DNA of 19,404 nucleotides from Chitinophagales bacterium (GTDB taxonomy: Bacteria > Bacteroidota > Bacteroidia > Chitinophagales > UBA2359): the NCBI GenBank assembly GCA_020629335.1, contig JAHDDN010000056.1, positions 1 to 19,404 of the forward strand, given 5' to 3'. Made by a program: the position numbers and the translations under genes. The notes under the pieces are model-generated. The model was not told where the DNA came from. It saw only the letters and a list, made by a program, of their open reading frames with translations, and searched no databases. How positions within the stretch are numbered: position 1 is the first letter of the stretch; each line of letters starts with the position of its first letter. Shown one piece after another: positions 9,134-16,678 of this stretch.

Positions 9134-9295
9134 TATAGTCCTCCACGTCAGGATTTGTGAAAAGTTGATGAAGCTATTTTTTTGACTCGCAAGGCGAAAA
9201 ACGAAGGCAACGCATCGCGTTGGTGAGGCTTTTCAACGCAGCGAGGCGGGAAAATAGCCCATCAAAACTCACAAATTTCGATGTGGTGGACTATA
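9134..9295. repeat. Long imperfect palindrome (MITE-like or hairpin element)
   Basis: About 162 bp form one nearly continuous inverted repeat centred near 9215. Its ends are TATAGTCCTCCAC (9134-9146) and GTGGTGGACTATA (9283-9295). Further in, GATTTGTGA pairs with TCACAAATT, TGATGAAGCTATTTT with AAAATAGCCCATCA, and ACTCGC/GGCGAAAA/GCAACGC with the right-hand partners, with small bulges. No ORF is inside. It follows the subtilase stop by 3 bp and ends a few bases before element copy A. It could act as a transcript-end hairpin or be a non-autonomous mobile element; no target-site duplication is obvious. Confidence 0.75.
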
Positions 9296-9298
9296 ACT

Positions 9299-9530
9299 TG
9301 CGTTAGGGATGGAAGCGGTATGTGGCGGCCATGCTGTGACTTACGGCGCTTAGTGATGCGATGGCTGGCTTTAGCAGACAAGCAGCACTTAGCAAAGTAG
9401 GAACAGCATAGCCACATGAGAGCGGACAGCCCGACCATGCGCCTTCGGCGAATGATAAATGCGTAATGATAAATGATGAATGGATTGATGCAATACCATT
9501 CATCATTACGAGCGCATGGGAACGCCCAAA
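9299..9530 (+). repeat. Structured interspersed element, copy A
   Basis: This ~232-bp stretch matches 17141-17363 read on the other strand. Shared blocks in order: TTGCGT.AGGGATGG, GGTATGTGGCG, CTTACGG, CTTAG, GGCTGGC, CAGACAAG, CTTAG, GGACAGCCCGACC and, after a variable insert, GGGAACGCCCAAA. Conserved pairing: terminal GCGTT (9300-9304) with AACGC (9521-9525), ATGTGGC (9320-9326) with GCCACAT (9411-9417), ATGCTGT (9331-9337) with ACAGCAT (9403-9409), and a small hairpin at 9365-9377. From memory, elements beginning GCGTTAGGGAT..AAGCGG and ending GGACAGCCCGACC..GAACGCCC occur widely between genes in Bacteroidota; I cannot verify this and know no assigned function. It ends 24 bp before the TlpA-like gene. 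Confidence 0.85.
9437..9517. repeat. Variable hairpin insert of copy A
   Basis: Between the conserved GGACAGCCCGACC and GGGAACGCCC blocks lies a copy-specific insert bounded by ATGCGC (9437-9442) and GCGCAT (9512-9517). Inside, AATGATGAATGG (9472-9483) and CCATTCATCATT (9496-9507) are perfect 12-bp arms. Its sequence is unrelated to the insert at the same place in copy B, but both are hairpins. Confidence 0.7.
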
Positions 9531-9541
9531 TATATTTTTTA

Positions 9542-9549
9542 TATCTTTG
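9542..9549 (+). promoter_or_regulatory. TATCTTTG -7 box before the TlpA-like gene
   Basis: TATCTTTG fits the Bacteroidota -7 consensus TAnnTTTG and is identical to the box at 10713-10720. It ends only 4 bp before the ATG at 9554, so the transcript would have almost no leader. I see no TTG about 20 bp upstream; that sequence belongs to the end of element copy A. Confidence 0.4.
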
Positions 9550-9553
9550 GTTT

Positions 9554-10087
9554 ATGAGGAATTTATTTTTGCTTATTATTTTATTTTCTGTGATGGCTTG
9601 TCAGGATTCTAAGACGGTGACAGAAGTGGTGAAGGTGACTGATCAAGGGGCTAAAAAAGTTAGTTTGGAAGAAATGCCTACTTTGAGTTTTGATGAGTTG
9701 AATGAGCAGTGGTTGCAGCGTAATGACGATAAGGTTTATGTGTATAACTTTTGGGCAACTTGGTGTAAACCATGTGTGAAGGAGTTGCCTTATTTTGAGC
9801 AGGCGCATGAAAATTATAAGGACAAGAATGTGGAAATGGTGTTAGTGAGTTTGGATTTTCCTAAGCAAAAAACGACTAAGTTGATTCCGTTTATAGAGGA
9901 GCATCAATTAAAATCTAAGGTGGTGCATTTTGATGCGAAGAAGCCTAATCAATGGATTGACAAGGTAAATCCTGCTTGGTCTGGGAGTATTCCAGCTACC
10001 CTTATCCGTCATAAGGAAGAGGTGAAGTTTCATGAAGGAACGATGAATTATGAGGAGCTAAGCCAAATGATAGAAGCCTTTCTTTAA
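9554..10087 (+). CDS. TlpA-like thioredoxin-fold lipoprotein
   Basis: 177 aa. I chose the ATG at 9554, not the upstream in-frame ATG at 9473: it gives a lipoprotein signal MRNLFLLIILFSVMAC with lipidated Cys16, whereas the longer version begins inside the repeat element and would bury that signal. The mature part is a TlpA/ResA-type thioredoxin domain: VYNFWATWCKPC with the redox pair Cys71-Cys74, then KELPYFEQ, VLVSLDF, and PAWSGSIPATLI containing the conserved cis-proline region. It probably acts as a membrane-anchored periplasmic thiol-disulfide reductant, for example in cytochrome c maturation or stress protection; no partner gene is adjacent to say which. It is convergent with the next gene, with 4 bp between stops. 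Confidence 0.9.
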   Translation: MRNLFLLIILFSVMACQDSKTVTEVVKVTDQGAKKVSLEEMPTLSFDELNEQWLQRNDDKVYVYNFWATWCKPCVKELPYFEQAHENYKDKNVEMVLVSLDFPKQKTTKLIPFIEEHQLKSKVVHFDAKKPNQWIDKVNPAWSGSIPATLIRHKEEVKFHEGTMNYEELSQMIEAFL

Positions 10088-10091
10088 ATCT

Positions 10092-10577
10092 TTAGTCTTT
10101 TGCCCAAATAGTCGCTACTGTTCGCTCGCGAATCTGGGCTCTTAACTCTAATACTTTTCGCATTTTTTCATCCTCCACTTTTTCTAAATCAGGCATTAAG
10201 TATCTGCTCACCAATTTACCATTCGTACCTATGATACCCGTCCATTGAGTTTTGGAATCCTGAATTTCTATTTGGGGAATTTCTGCTTTGGGTATTTGTC
10301 TGTAAATAGGCTCTATTTGATTGAAGACATGCCCATTTAGGATGCTTATAAAGTTGGCATCTATCCAATGTTCTAAATCTGCTTTTTGATCTCCATTAAA
10401 ATCTAATTGCCAACCTACTCTAATAGACTCGCCATTTTGGATGGCTTCAATTAGTGCTTCAATTGACCCTTCTGATACCACTCCTTCAAAATCTGTCTTT
10501 AGTAATATTTTTGAATCTTGTGCCATAGTAAATTGTGTGATAGTGAGTAATAGTAAAATTCCTATTATATTTTTCAT
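10092..10577 (-). CDS. Small secreted protein of unknown function
   Basis: 161 aa with a signal peptide (MKNIIGILLLLTITQFTMAQ, cleavage after residue 20). No catalytic motif is recognised. The mature part has a stretch DFNGDQKADLEHWID (59-73) that resembles an EF-hand-like calcium loop or a 'D.N.DG..D' secreted-protein loop, followed by WTGIIGTNGKLVSRYLM (112-128) and a charged, helix-prone C-terminus (129-161). There are no cysteines after the signal and no T9SS sorting domain, so a periplasmic location is likely. It is convergent with the TlpA-like gene, and the start fits the signal peptide exactly. Confidence 0.75.
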   Translation of the reverse strand: MKNIIGILLLLTITQFTMAQDSKILLKTDFEGVVSEGSIEALIEAIQNGESIRVGWQLDFNGDQKADLEHWIDANFISILNGHVFNQIEPIYRQIPKAEIPQIEIQDSKTQWTGIIGTNGKLVSRYLMPDLEKVEDEKMRKVLELRAQIRERTVATIWAKD

Positions 10578-10712
10578 ATTGATTGATTTAGAAGGTGTTT
10601 ATCATTCTTGTACTAAACAACGTAACACATTTCCTTTACGTATTCTTATTGTTATGCATTGAAGGTCTTGTAAAATAAGCCATAAAATTAACCAATTAGT
10701 GGCTTTTATGCC

Positions 10713-10720
10713 TATCTTTG
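10713..10720 (+). promoter_or_regulatory. TATCTTTG -7 promoter box
   Basis: TATCTTTG followed by CGG matches the Bacteroidota -7 box TAnnTTTG and lies 48 bp before the ATG at 10769, leaving an AT-rich leader of roughly 40 nt as expected. No clear TTG is seen 19-21 bp upstream. Confidence 0.5.
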
Positions 10721-10768
10721 CGGTCTAATTCGTTAAAACAACACAATATTAAAATTAAATATCAAATT

Positions 10769-12712
10769 ATGAAGAAATTCAACATTTTAAGTTTTTTGCT
10801 TTTTGCTTTCTTAATAAATAGTAGTGTTTTATCTGCCCAAGAATGTGGAGATGCAGGGGAAATTAATGAGGATTTAGTAGGCGATGACATTGCTCAAGTA
10901 TATTGTCCAGGTGGAGAAGTCACTTTCGAAACTGATGGAACAGAGGAGTTTCCCAATAGCGGAAATTCAATATATGCTTGGTATATCGTAAATGTAGAAG
11001 ATGAAGAAGATATTTACGCAATGCCAGTTATTGATGGGGCTAACTTTACAGGGGATTTAAATGCTGCTATTGAAGGCTTTGAGGGCGATATTGTTCCTTC
11101 TGGTTCTTATGCCGTTTATGGTTGGATGGCTGTGTTTGATGATAATGGAGACATTCTTCCTGATTGTTTTGAGTTAACAGAAGATTTCATTTCTTTAACA
11201 GTTTTAGATTCAAGTGATCCTGATTGTGAGGGTATTGAGCCACCAGATCCAGAATGTGGTGAGCCAGGTGGCATTGCAGAAGAATTAATTGGAGAGGACA
11301 ATGCACAGGACTATTGTCCAGGTGGAGAAATCAATTTAGGAACAGATGGATCTGAGGTATATGTAGGCACTCCTAATGCTGATTCTTTCTATGCTTGGAT
11401 ATTTTCTGATATTAATGGTGTTTTAGAGCCTGTTGCTGTGCCTGTAGGCACTCCTTACTCTGGTGACATCAATACACTTTTAGAAGATAATGATACAGAT
11501 CCGTTAGCAGCTGGTACCTATGTTGTGACTGGTTTTGTACTATCATTTACAGAGGATGGAGAGCTTGATTTGGAATGTGTTATTCAGACAGAAGATTTCA
11601 TCATTATTAATGTATTAGAGGAAGATGACCCGATTTGTACTGGTGAAGTAGAATGTGTGGCTGATTATGGTAGTGTTACCCCTCCTGATAACTTAACTAT
11701 CTGTGATGGTGAAACAGCAGTTTTTGAATTAAGTGGTGATGAGAGTGATGGTTATACAACCATCTTTGTAGTTACTCAAGGTGATGATTTAACTATTATG
11801 GGATTGAACTACACAGATGAAATTGATTTTTCTGACTTAAGCCAATCTTTTGGCCCGCCATTGGGTTTTGGAGAATATACTGTTCATGCATTAAATTATG
11901 TGGATTCTGATCTACCAGCATTACAAGCTGCATTAATGGATGGTGCTACAGGAGTAGACGTTGCTCAATTAATTGCAGATGGTGTAGTTTGCGCTGACTT
12001 AGATGTAGATGGTACAACACTTAGCTATGAGGCTTGCGAATGCCTTGCTAGTTATGGTAGCGTTGCCGCTCCTGATGACTTAATCATCTGTGAAGGTGAT
12101 GCAGCAGCATTTGAAGTAAGTAATGATGAGAATGATGGTTATACAACGATTTTTGTAGTTACTCAAGGAGATGATTTAACCATCGTGGGGCTTAACTATA
12201 CAAACGAAATTGATTTTGCTAATTTAAGTCAATCATTTGGTCCACCATTAGGCTTCGGAGATTATACTGTTCATGCATTAAATTATGTAGATTCTGATTT
12301 ACCAGCATTACAAGCTGCATTAATGGACGGTGCTACAGGAGTAGATGTTGCTCAATTAATTGCGGATGGTGAAGTTTGTGCTGACTTAGATGTGGATGGT
12401 GTAACACTTACTTATGATGATTGTGTACCTGGTGTGGCTAATGACGATTTAGCTGCTAATGGATTTGGCTTTATCAATGTTTACCCATCTCCTGCTATTG
12501 ATATCGCTAATGTTAACTTCCTTTCTAATGATACTGAATTGGTAACTATTAGCTTAACTGATATTGCAGGCAAAGTAGTTAGCCAAGAAACAATGATCGC
12601 TCAAGAAGGCGAAAATAATGTTGTATTAAACACACAAGCATTAAGTAATGGAGTTTACTTAATCTCTATTGCTAAAGCCGATGCGGTGATTACTACAAAA
12701 ATTATGAAGTAA
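10769..12712 (+). CDS. T9SS-secreted acidic protein with two pairs of tandem repeats
   Basis: 647 aa from the ATG at 10769, which begins a clear signal peptide (MKKFNILSFLLFAFLIN...LSAQ); the in-frame extension back to a TTG at 10718 overlaps the promoter box and is rejected. The mature protein is strongly acidic. Repeat type A occurs twice, from 10841 and from 11252 (~130 aa each: ECG..G.I.E.L.G.D.AQ.YCPGGE..., both with YAW), fairly diverged. Repeat type B occurs twice, 11654-12037 and 12041-12424, 128 aa each and about 82% identical, both starting and ending in Cys. The last 77 residues, from VYPSPAIDIANVNF to the lysine stop, are a T9SS type A sorting domain. Likely a surface or secreted structural or adhesive protein; I do not recognise the repeat family. 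Confidence 0.88.
   Translation: MKKFNILSFLLFAFLINSSVLSAQECGDAGEINEDLVGDDIAQVYCPGGEVTFETDGTEEFPNSGNSIYAWYIVNVEDEEDIYAMPVIDGANFTGDLNAAIEGFEGDIVPSGSYAVYGWMAVFDDNGDILPDCFELTEDFISLTVLDSSDPDCEGIEPPDPECGEPGGIAEELIGEDNAQDYCPGGEINLGTDGSEVYVGTPNADSFYAWIFSDINGVLEPVAVPVGTPYSGDINTLLEDNDTDPLAAGTYVVTGFVLSFTEDGELDLECVIQTEDFIIINVLEEDDPICTGEVECVADYGSVTPPDNLTICDGETAVFELSGDESDGYTTIFVVTQGDDLTIMGLNYTDEIDFSDLSQSFGPPLGFGEYTVHALNYVDSDLPALQAALMDGATGVDVAQLIADGVVCADLDVDGTTLSYEACECLASYGSVAAPDDLIICEGDAAAFEVSNDENDGYTTIFVVTQGDDLTIVGLNYTNEIDFANLSQSFGPPLGFGDYTVHALNYVDSDLPALQAALMDGATGVDVAQLIADGEVCADLDVDGVTLTYDDCVPGVANDDLAANGFGFINVYPSPAIDIANVNFLSNDTELVTISLTDIAGKVVSQETMIAQEGENNVVLNTQALSNGVYLISIAKADAVITTKIMK
11654..12037 (+). repeat. 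Tandem repeat B1 inside the acidic T9SS protein
   Basis: The first of two adjacent 384-bp units encoding 128 residues from Cys296 to Cys423. It shares about 105 of 128 residues with the next unit at 12041-12424, including 37 consecutive identical residues from YTVHALNY to QLIADG, where the DNA differs only at synonymous positions. Confidence 0.9.
12041..12424 (+). repeat. Tandem repeat B2 inside the acidic T9SS protein
   Basis: The second 384-bp unit, Cys425 to Cys552, separated from B1 by one Glu codon. The unit begins C.A.YGSV and ends V.L.Y..C like B1. The equal length and paired end cysteines suggest each is a self-contained domain. Confidence 0.9.
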
Positions 12713-12734
12713 GGATAAAACCCCTCATAAAAAC

Positions 12735-12775
12735 AAAAGCCGAATCTTGTCGATGACAGGATTCGGCTTTTTTAT
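12735..12775. terminator. Strong bidirectional intrinsic terminator
   Basis: AAAGCCGAATC (12736-12746) pairs with GATTCGGCTTT (12760-12770), and the stem continues inward with TGTC/GACA to a GAT loop. A T-run follows on the plus strand (to 12774), and an A-rich stretch precedes it (12731-12738), so it works in both directions. It ends the T9SS repeat-protein gene and the converging membrane-protein gene. Confidence 0.9.
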
Positions 12776-12803
12776 TTATTTTCTGATCTATTAGGTTATT
12801 GAA

Positions 12804-13220
12804 TTATTTATCGGATAGAAATATCACCACTCCTTTAAAAATAGCTACTACGCCATAAGCTACTATAAAAAAGATAATTGTCGCAATGAAAGTTAGCTTA
12901 TACTCAGGTGCTTGAGAAAGAGTGACATTAGATAAGATACTGGACAAAGCAAATAAAGCCATTGAAATCACTATAAATAGCAAAAAGGATTGTAAAACAT
13001 AAGCCAACCAACGCTCCTTGAATACACTAATAATAGGATTAAGCCAAGCATAAAGTCCAATACTACTAATGGTAATAATCCATTCTATCTCCTCATTTGC
13101 ACTTAACAAACCCAAAATGAGGATGATTAAAGAGCTTGACAAAAGCAATACCGTCCCTTGTCGCAAGGGAGTTAAGCGATTAGCGTCCTTAATACTTAAT
13201 ATGTTATTTGCATTAGCCAT
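12804..13220 (-). CDS. Four-helix integral membrane protein of unknown function
   Basis: 138 aa with four predicted membrane helices at roughly 22-40, 47-67, 73-96 and 109-135, short loops and no large soluble domain. The N-terminus (MANANNILSIKDANRL) is polar and probably cytoplasmic. No catalytic or transport motif is recognised. It converges on the terminator shared with the upstream T9SS gene. About 150 bp separates it from the next minus-strand gene, so co-transcription with that gene is possible but not shown. The start at 13220 gives the longest frame and is preceded by an AT-rich leader. Confidence 0.75.
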   Translation of the reverse strand: MANANNILSIKDANRLTPLRQGTVLLLSSSLIILILGLLSANEEIEWIITISSIGLYAWLNPIISVFKERWLAYVLQSFLLFIVISMALFALSSILSNVTLSQAPEYKLTFIATIIFFIVAYGVVAIFKGVVIFLSDK

Positions 13221-13369
13221 TTATCTCTCTGAACTAATTTAAAGTTTTATGGTGAAACTGAAAGCCTGTCCTGTGAGGATCAGTAATTTTTTAAGCCCGC
13301 AAAAAAACTTTAAACGAGTCTTTTAAATACAATGACTAAAATAAGACTTTTGTTTAAAAAATATCCAGT

Positions 13370-14092
13370 TTAATGTGATGTCACAGTCAAAATGACTTCA
13401 TTTTCCATCCATTTACGCATTAAATCTCGATTATCAGACAATTTACCAACCACATACTCAGTAGTAACAGTCAATGCTAATGAATCATCTAAACGCTCCT
13501 GAACCACAGATTGTGGAGCTAAAGGAGAAGCATGAGTAAAGAACATCTCGCCATTAGTATATTCTATAGAACCAATATGTGAATCTAAACCCACTAAATA
13601 AATCCCCTCTCCTTCTAGAATCAGGTATTCTTTTAACTCATCAATTCGATTATAAGAATTGATACTGCTCAATCGACAAAGCGAATAAATCACATTCGTG
13701 GCTCTCTGTTGAGCTAATTTAATCCGACCTACTCTAAAACCTGCGTGTTTCATAATCGTAGAAATCAGATACCCACAAGCAATCTCTCCACTTCTTGGCG
13801 TCTCACTCATCCCATTATAATCATAAGGCGTAGCATACCAAAAGTGATTAATTGACTGATAGGTATTAATGAAAAATAGCTCTAACTCTTCTAATATCAA
13901 CCATTTCTCCACTTTGTTAGCTGCCTGATATCGGTTTCTGAAGTAAACTAGTTCTTCATTTACTTCTCCTAGTGTTTTTTCATAGGCTATATCTATTGTA
14001 CTTTTTTCACCTTCATCATCTGAAGCATTAAGAGAGAAAGCACTTAGAAAAAGAAAAGAAAAACCTATTATCCATAAAAAAGGGGCTTTCAT
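13370..14092 (-). CDS. Secreted NlpC/P60-like cysteine hydrolase (putative)
   Basis: 240 aa with a signal peptide (residues 1-23, ending LNA). After a helical region (30-82) comes ATPYDYNGMSETPRSGEIAC, where Cys106 in IACGYLISTIMKHAGF occupies the place of the NlpC/P60 nucleophile ('..DCSGLV..V....G'). His172 in SHIGSIEYTNGEMFFTHAS matches the second catalytic residue ('HVGIYLGNG.FIHAS'). NlpC/P60 enzymes cleave peptidoglycan stem peptides or related amides in the periplasm or cell wall, so that role is inferred. The usual Asp before the Cys is replaced by Ala (Ala105), and spacing between the two motifs is ~66 residues. The assignment rests on motif resemblance; another papain-like amidase is possible. 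Confidence 0.7.
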   Translation of the reverse strand: MKAPFLWIIGFSFLFLSAFSLNASDDEGEKSTIDIAYEKTLGEVNEELVYFRNRYQAANKVEKWLILEELELFFINTYQSINHFWYATPYDYNGMSETPRSGEIACGYLISTIMKHAGFRVGRIKLAQQRATNVIYSLCRLSSINSYNRIDELKEYLILEGEGIYLVGLDSHIGSIEYTNGEMFFTHASPLAPQSVVQERLDDSLALTVTTEYVVGKLSDNRDLMRKWMENEVILTVTSH

Positions 14093-14257
14093 AATTTAAT
14101 GTGTTTTAATTCTAAATAAAAAGAAGGAAAACTAAAAAACAGGAAAACGTATTACTACACATCTTAAAGTTAATAAATTTATGCCATATACACGATTAAT
14201 TTAGTTATTATTTTATCAAATATCAAAGTTGCTTAAACAATTGATGAAAAATCAAAC

Positions 14258-14288
14258 TTGAAGTTCTAATAGGAAATTTATATCTTTA
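14258..14288 (+). promoter_or_regulatory. Candidate promoter of the relA/spoT-fur operon
   Basis: TTG at 14258-14260, 20 bases, then TATCTTTA at 14281-14288, close to the Bacteroidota -33/-7 pattern with one mismatch at the last base. The ATG at 14324 would have a leader of about 30 nt. Spacing is the same as in the candidate promoter at 6064-6094. Confidence 0.45.
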
Positions 14289-14323
14289 GAGTATAGATAA
14301 AGTAATACCGAAACTACAGTATA

Positions 14324-16645
14324 ATGGTTAATTTAATAGATAATGAAGCTGCATTAACGGGCATATATCAGAAAACTGAAGAGCGAAAAGAAATTTTAAA
14401 GTCTTTTGAAGAATTATTAGTCGCCTGCAAACCTTCCATTCAAATAGAAGAAAAGAAACAAATAAGGGATGCTTTCTTAATGGCAGCAGACGCCCATAAG
14501 GATATGAGAAGAAAGTCGGGAGAGCCTTATATTTTACACCCACTTGCAGTAGCTCGTATAGTTGCTGAAGAAATAAGCTTAGATGCTACTTCTATCATTT
14601 GTGCTCTTCTACACGATGTGGTGGAAGATACAGAAGTCACGCTAAAAGAAATCGCTAAGGCTTTCAATAAAGAAGTGGCCAATATTGTAGATGGACTCAC
14701 CAAAATTAGTGGTCTTAAAAGCAAACAAATTAGATTACAACCCGATGGTAATGTGGCTTTTGAACAAGGATCGATCCAAGCAGAAAACTACAAGAAAATA
14801 CTGCTAACTATCGGTGAAGATATTAGAGTCGTGCTTATTAAAATTGCTGATCGACTCCACAATATGCGCACCATGGGTTCTATGCCCCTTGAAAAGCAAC
14901 AAAGAATCTCCTATGAAACGATGTACCTCTACTCTCCTATCGCACACCGTTTCGGACTCTATCAAATCAAATCTGAATTAGAAGATTTAAGCCTCAAATA
15001 CACGAATCGAGTAGTGTACAAACAAATCGCTAATAAATTAGCCGAAAAAAAACAACAGCGAGAAAAATACGTCAAAGAGTTTATAGGCCCTATTGAAAAA
15101 GCCCTCAAGGAAGAAGGCTTTGAAAACTTCCAAATATATGGACGGCCTAAAACAATACACTCCATTCTCAATAAAATACAAAAGAAGAATGTTGAGTTTG
15201 AAGAAATCTATGACCTCTTCGCCATCCGTATTATTATTGATACGCATCCAGGAAAACCTATCTACGACTTCTCTGATGATGATCGAAAGGTGGAAAAAAC
15301 AGCCTGCTGGACAGCCTACTCTGCCATCACCAACCTATACAGACCTAATAGAGATCGACTGAGAGATTGGATCGCTTATCCTAAATCAAATGGATATGAA
15401 TCACTTCATACAACTGTCATGGGATCAGATGGTAAGTGGGTAGAAGTACAAATCCGTACTAAAAGAATGCACGAAATCGCAGAGAAGGGTATAGCAGCCC
15501 ACTGGAAGTATAAAGAGGGTAGCTCGGATGAAGCTTTAGATACCAGTATCCAACGAATCCGTGAAGCACTGAAAGACCTGGCCGAAAATAATAATGATGC
15601 CGTCGACTTTGTCAATGACTTCAAACACAATTTGTACGAGAATGAAGTATTCGTCTTCACTCCTAAAGGAGATGTCAAAACCTTCCCATATAACTCCAGC
15701 GTACTCGACTTTGCCTTTTCTGTGCATACCGATGTAGGTAGTACTTGTATTGGAGCCAAATTAAACGGCAAATTAGTACCCATTTCTACTAAATTAACCA
15801 GCGGAGATCAAGTAGAAATTATTACCTCCAAAAAACAAAAGCCATCTAAAGATTGGCTCGCCTTTACTAAGTCTTCCAGCGCAAGAGCCAAAATCAAATC
15901 CGCTCTTAAAGAAGAGAAAAAACGAATCGCTCAAGATGGTAAAGAAATGTTAAAAAGAAAATTACGCTCCTTCAAAATACCTTTCAATCAAACCGTCATA
16001 GAGGAACTCAAAAATTATTTAAAATATCCCGATTCACTGGACTTCCTCTACAATATCGCTATCAAAAATGTAAACCTAAATATCCTTAAAGAACTCAATT
16101 TTAAAGGCAATAAAATAGTCGTACAAGCAGCAGAAATTACACCAAAAGAAAATAAGATTGATAATACTAAGCTGGAAGAAAAAGTTACTAAATTCAATGA
16201 CTTTGCCATTCTCTCCGACTTCCCGAAAGATATCATGTATAGTATCGCCAGTTGCTGTAACCCAGTGAGAGATGATGAAGTATTTGGTATTATCACTACG
16301 CATCAAGGCATCAAAATTCATAGCATGAATTGCCCCAATGCACCCGATATGTTTGCCAAGCACAGCCACAGAATTATCAAAACTAAATGGAGAGAAGGAC
16401 AATTCGCTTTCATGACAGGTGTCAAGTTAACAGGGATTGATGACCTCGTACTGGTCAATAAAGTAACCAATATTATCTCCCAAGAACTCAATATCAATAT
16501 CTGTGGAATATCCTTCGATGCCGTCGATGGAGTATTCGAAGGCATGATCAAAGTTTTTGTCAAAAATCTGGAAGAATTAAATAACCTCATCGAACGACTC
16601 AAAGCCGTCAATGGTATCTATACCGTAAAAAGATACACGATTTAA
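14324..16645 (+). CDS. Bifunctional RelA/SpoT family (p)ppGpp synthetase/hydrolase
   Basis: 773 aa, full length for a long RelA/SpoT homologue. The hydrolase HD domain is intact: His72 (ILHPLAVA), His97-Asp98 (LLHDVVED) and Asp176 (KIADRLHNM). The synthetase domain has RPKTIHSILNK (from 274), IYDLFAIRIIID, RLRDWIAYPK (345-354) and NGYESLHTT (356-364), with VEVQIRT after it. The RLRD stretch is the basic RxKD-type motif of bifunctional enzymes, not the acidic ExDD of monofunctional RelA, so both synthesis and hydrolysis of (p)ppGpp are expected. A TGS domain (~439-503), a conserved-cysteine segment ASCCNPVRDDE (~642-652) and a C-terminal ACT domain (~694-770) sense the ribosome and nutrient state. 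It controls the stringent response in the cytosol. Fur follows after 33 bp in the same direction. Confidence 0.96.
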   Translation: MVNLIDNEAALTGIYQKTEERKEILKSFEELLVACKPSIQIEEKKQIRDAFLMAADAHKDMRRKSGEPYILHPLAVARIVAEEISLDATSIICALLHDVVEDTEVTLKEIAKAFNKEVANIVDGLTKISGLKSKQIRLQPDGNVAFEQGSIQAENYKKILLTIGEDIRVVLIKIADRLHNMRTMGSMPLEKQQRISYETMYLYSPIAHRFGLYQIKSELEDLSLKYTNRVVYKQIANKLAEKKQQREKYVKEFIGPIEKALKEEGFENFQIYGRPKTIHSILNKIQKKNVEFEEIYDLFAIRIIIDTHPGKPIYDFSDDDRKVEKTACWTAYSAITNLYRPNRDRLRDWIAYPKSNGYESLHTTVMGSDGKWVEVQIRTKRMHEIAEKGIAAHWKYKEGSSDEALDTSIQRIREALKDLAENNNDAVDFVNDFKHNLYENEVFVFTPKGDVKTFPYNSSVLDFAFSVHTDVGSTCIGAKLNGKLVPISTKLTSGDQVEIITSKKQKPSKDWLAFTKSSSARAKIKSALKEEKKRIAQDGKEMLKRKLRSFKIPFNQTVIEELKNYLKYPDSLDFLYNIAIKNVNLNILKELNFKGNKIVVQAAEITPKENKIDNTKLEEKVTKFNDFAILSDFPKDIMYSIASCCNPVRDDEVFGIITTHQGIKIHSMNCPNAPDMFAKHSHRIIKTKWREGQFAFMTGVKLTGIDDLVLVNKVTNIISQELNINICGISFDAVDGVFEGMIKVFVKNLEELNNLIERLKAVNGIYTVKRYTI

Positions 16646-16678
16646 TGAGCCTTTTAGAGACTTAAATGTTTAAAAGTT

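Noticed and set aside
9303..9506. 67-aa minus-strand ORF (MMNGIASIHSS...) in the subtilase-TlpA gap
   Set aside because: It lies wholly within element copy A; compared with copy B its frame is broken by a 1-bp indel, so it is not a conserved protein.
9473..9553. Upstream in-frame ATG for the TlpA-like gene
   Set aside because: It starts inside the repeat's hairpin insert and would bury the clear lipoprotein signal beginning at 9554.
10718..10768. TTG start extending the 10769 gene by 17 codons
   Set aside because: It overlaps the TATCTTTG promoter box and puts a polar stretch before a good signal peptide.
11654..12424. CRISPR-like or satellite interpretation of the direct repeats
   Set aside because: There are just two long in-frame coding units; they are protein domains, not a CRISPR array.
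13221..13369. Intergenic AT-rich stretch between two minus-strand genes
   Set aside because: No clear promoter with both boxes and no terminator was found, so no feature is called.
14093..14323. 231-bp AT-rich gap before relA/spoT searched for an RNA gene or attenuator
   Set aside because: I saw only the candidate promoter at 14258-14288; no convincing hairpin-plus-T-run or leader peptide.
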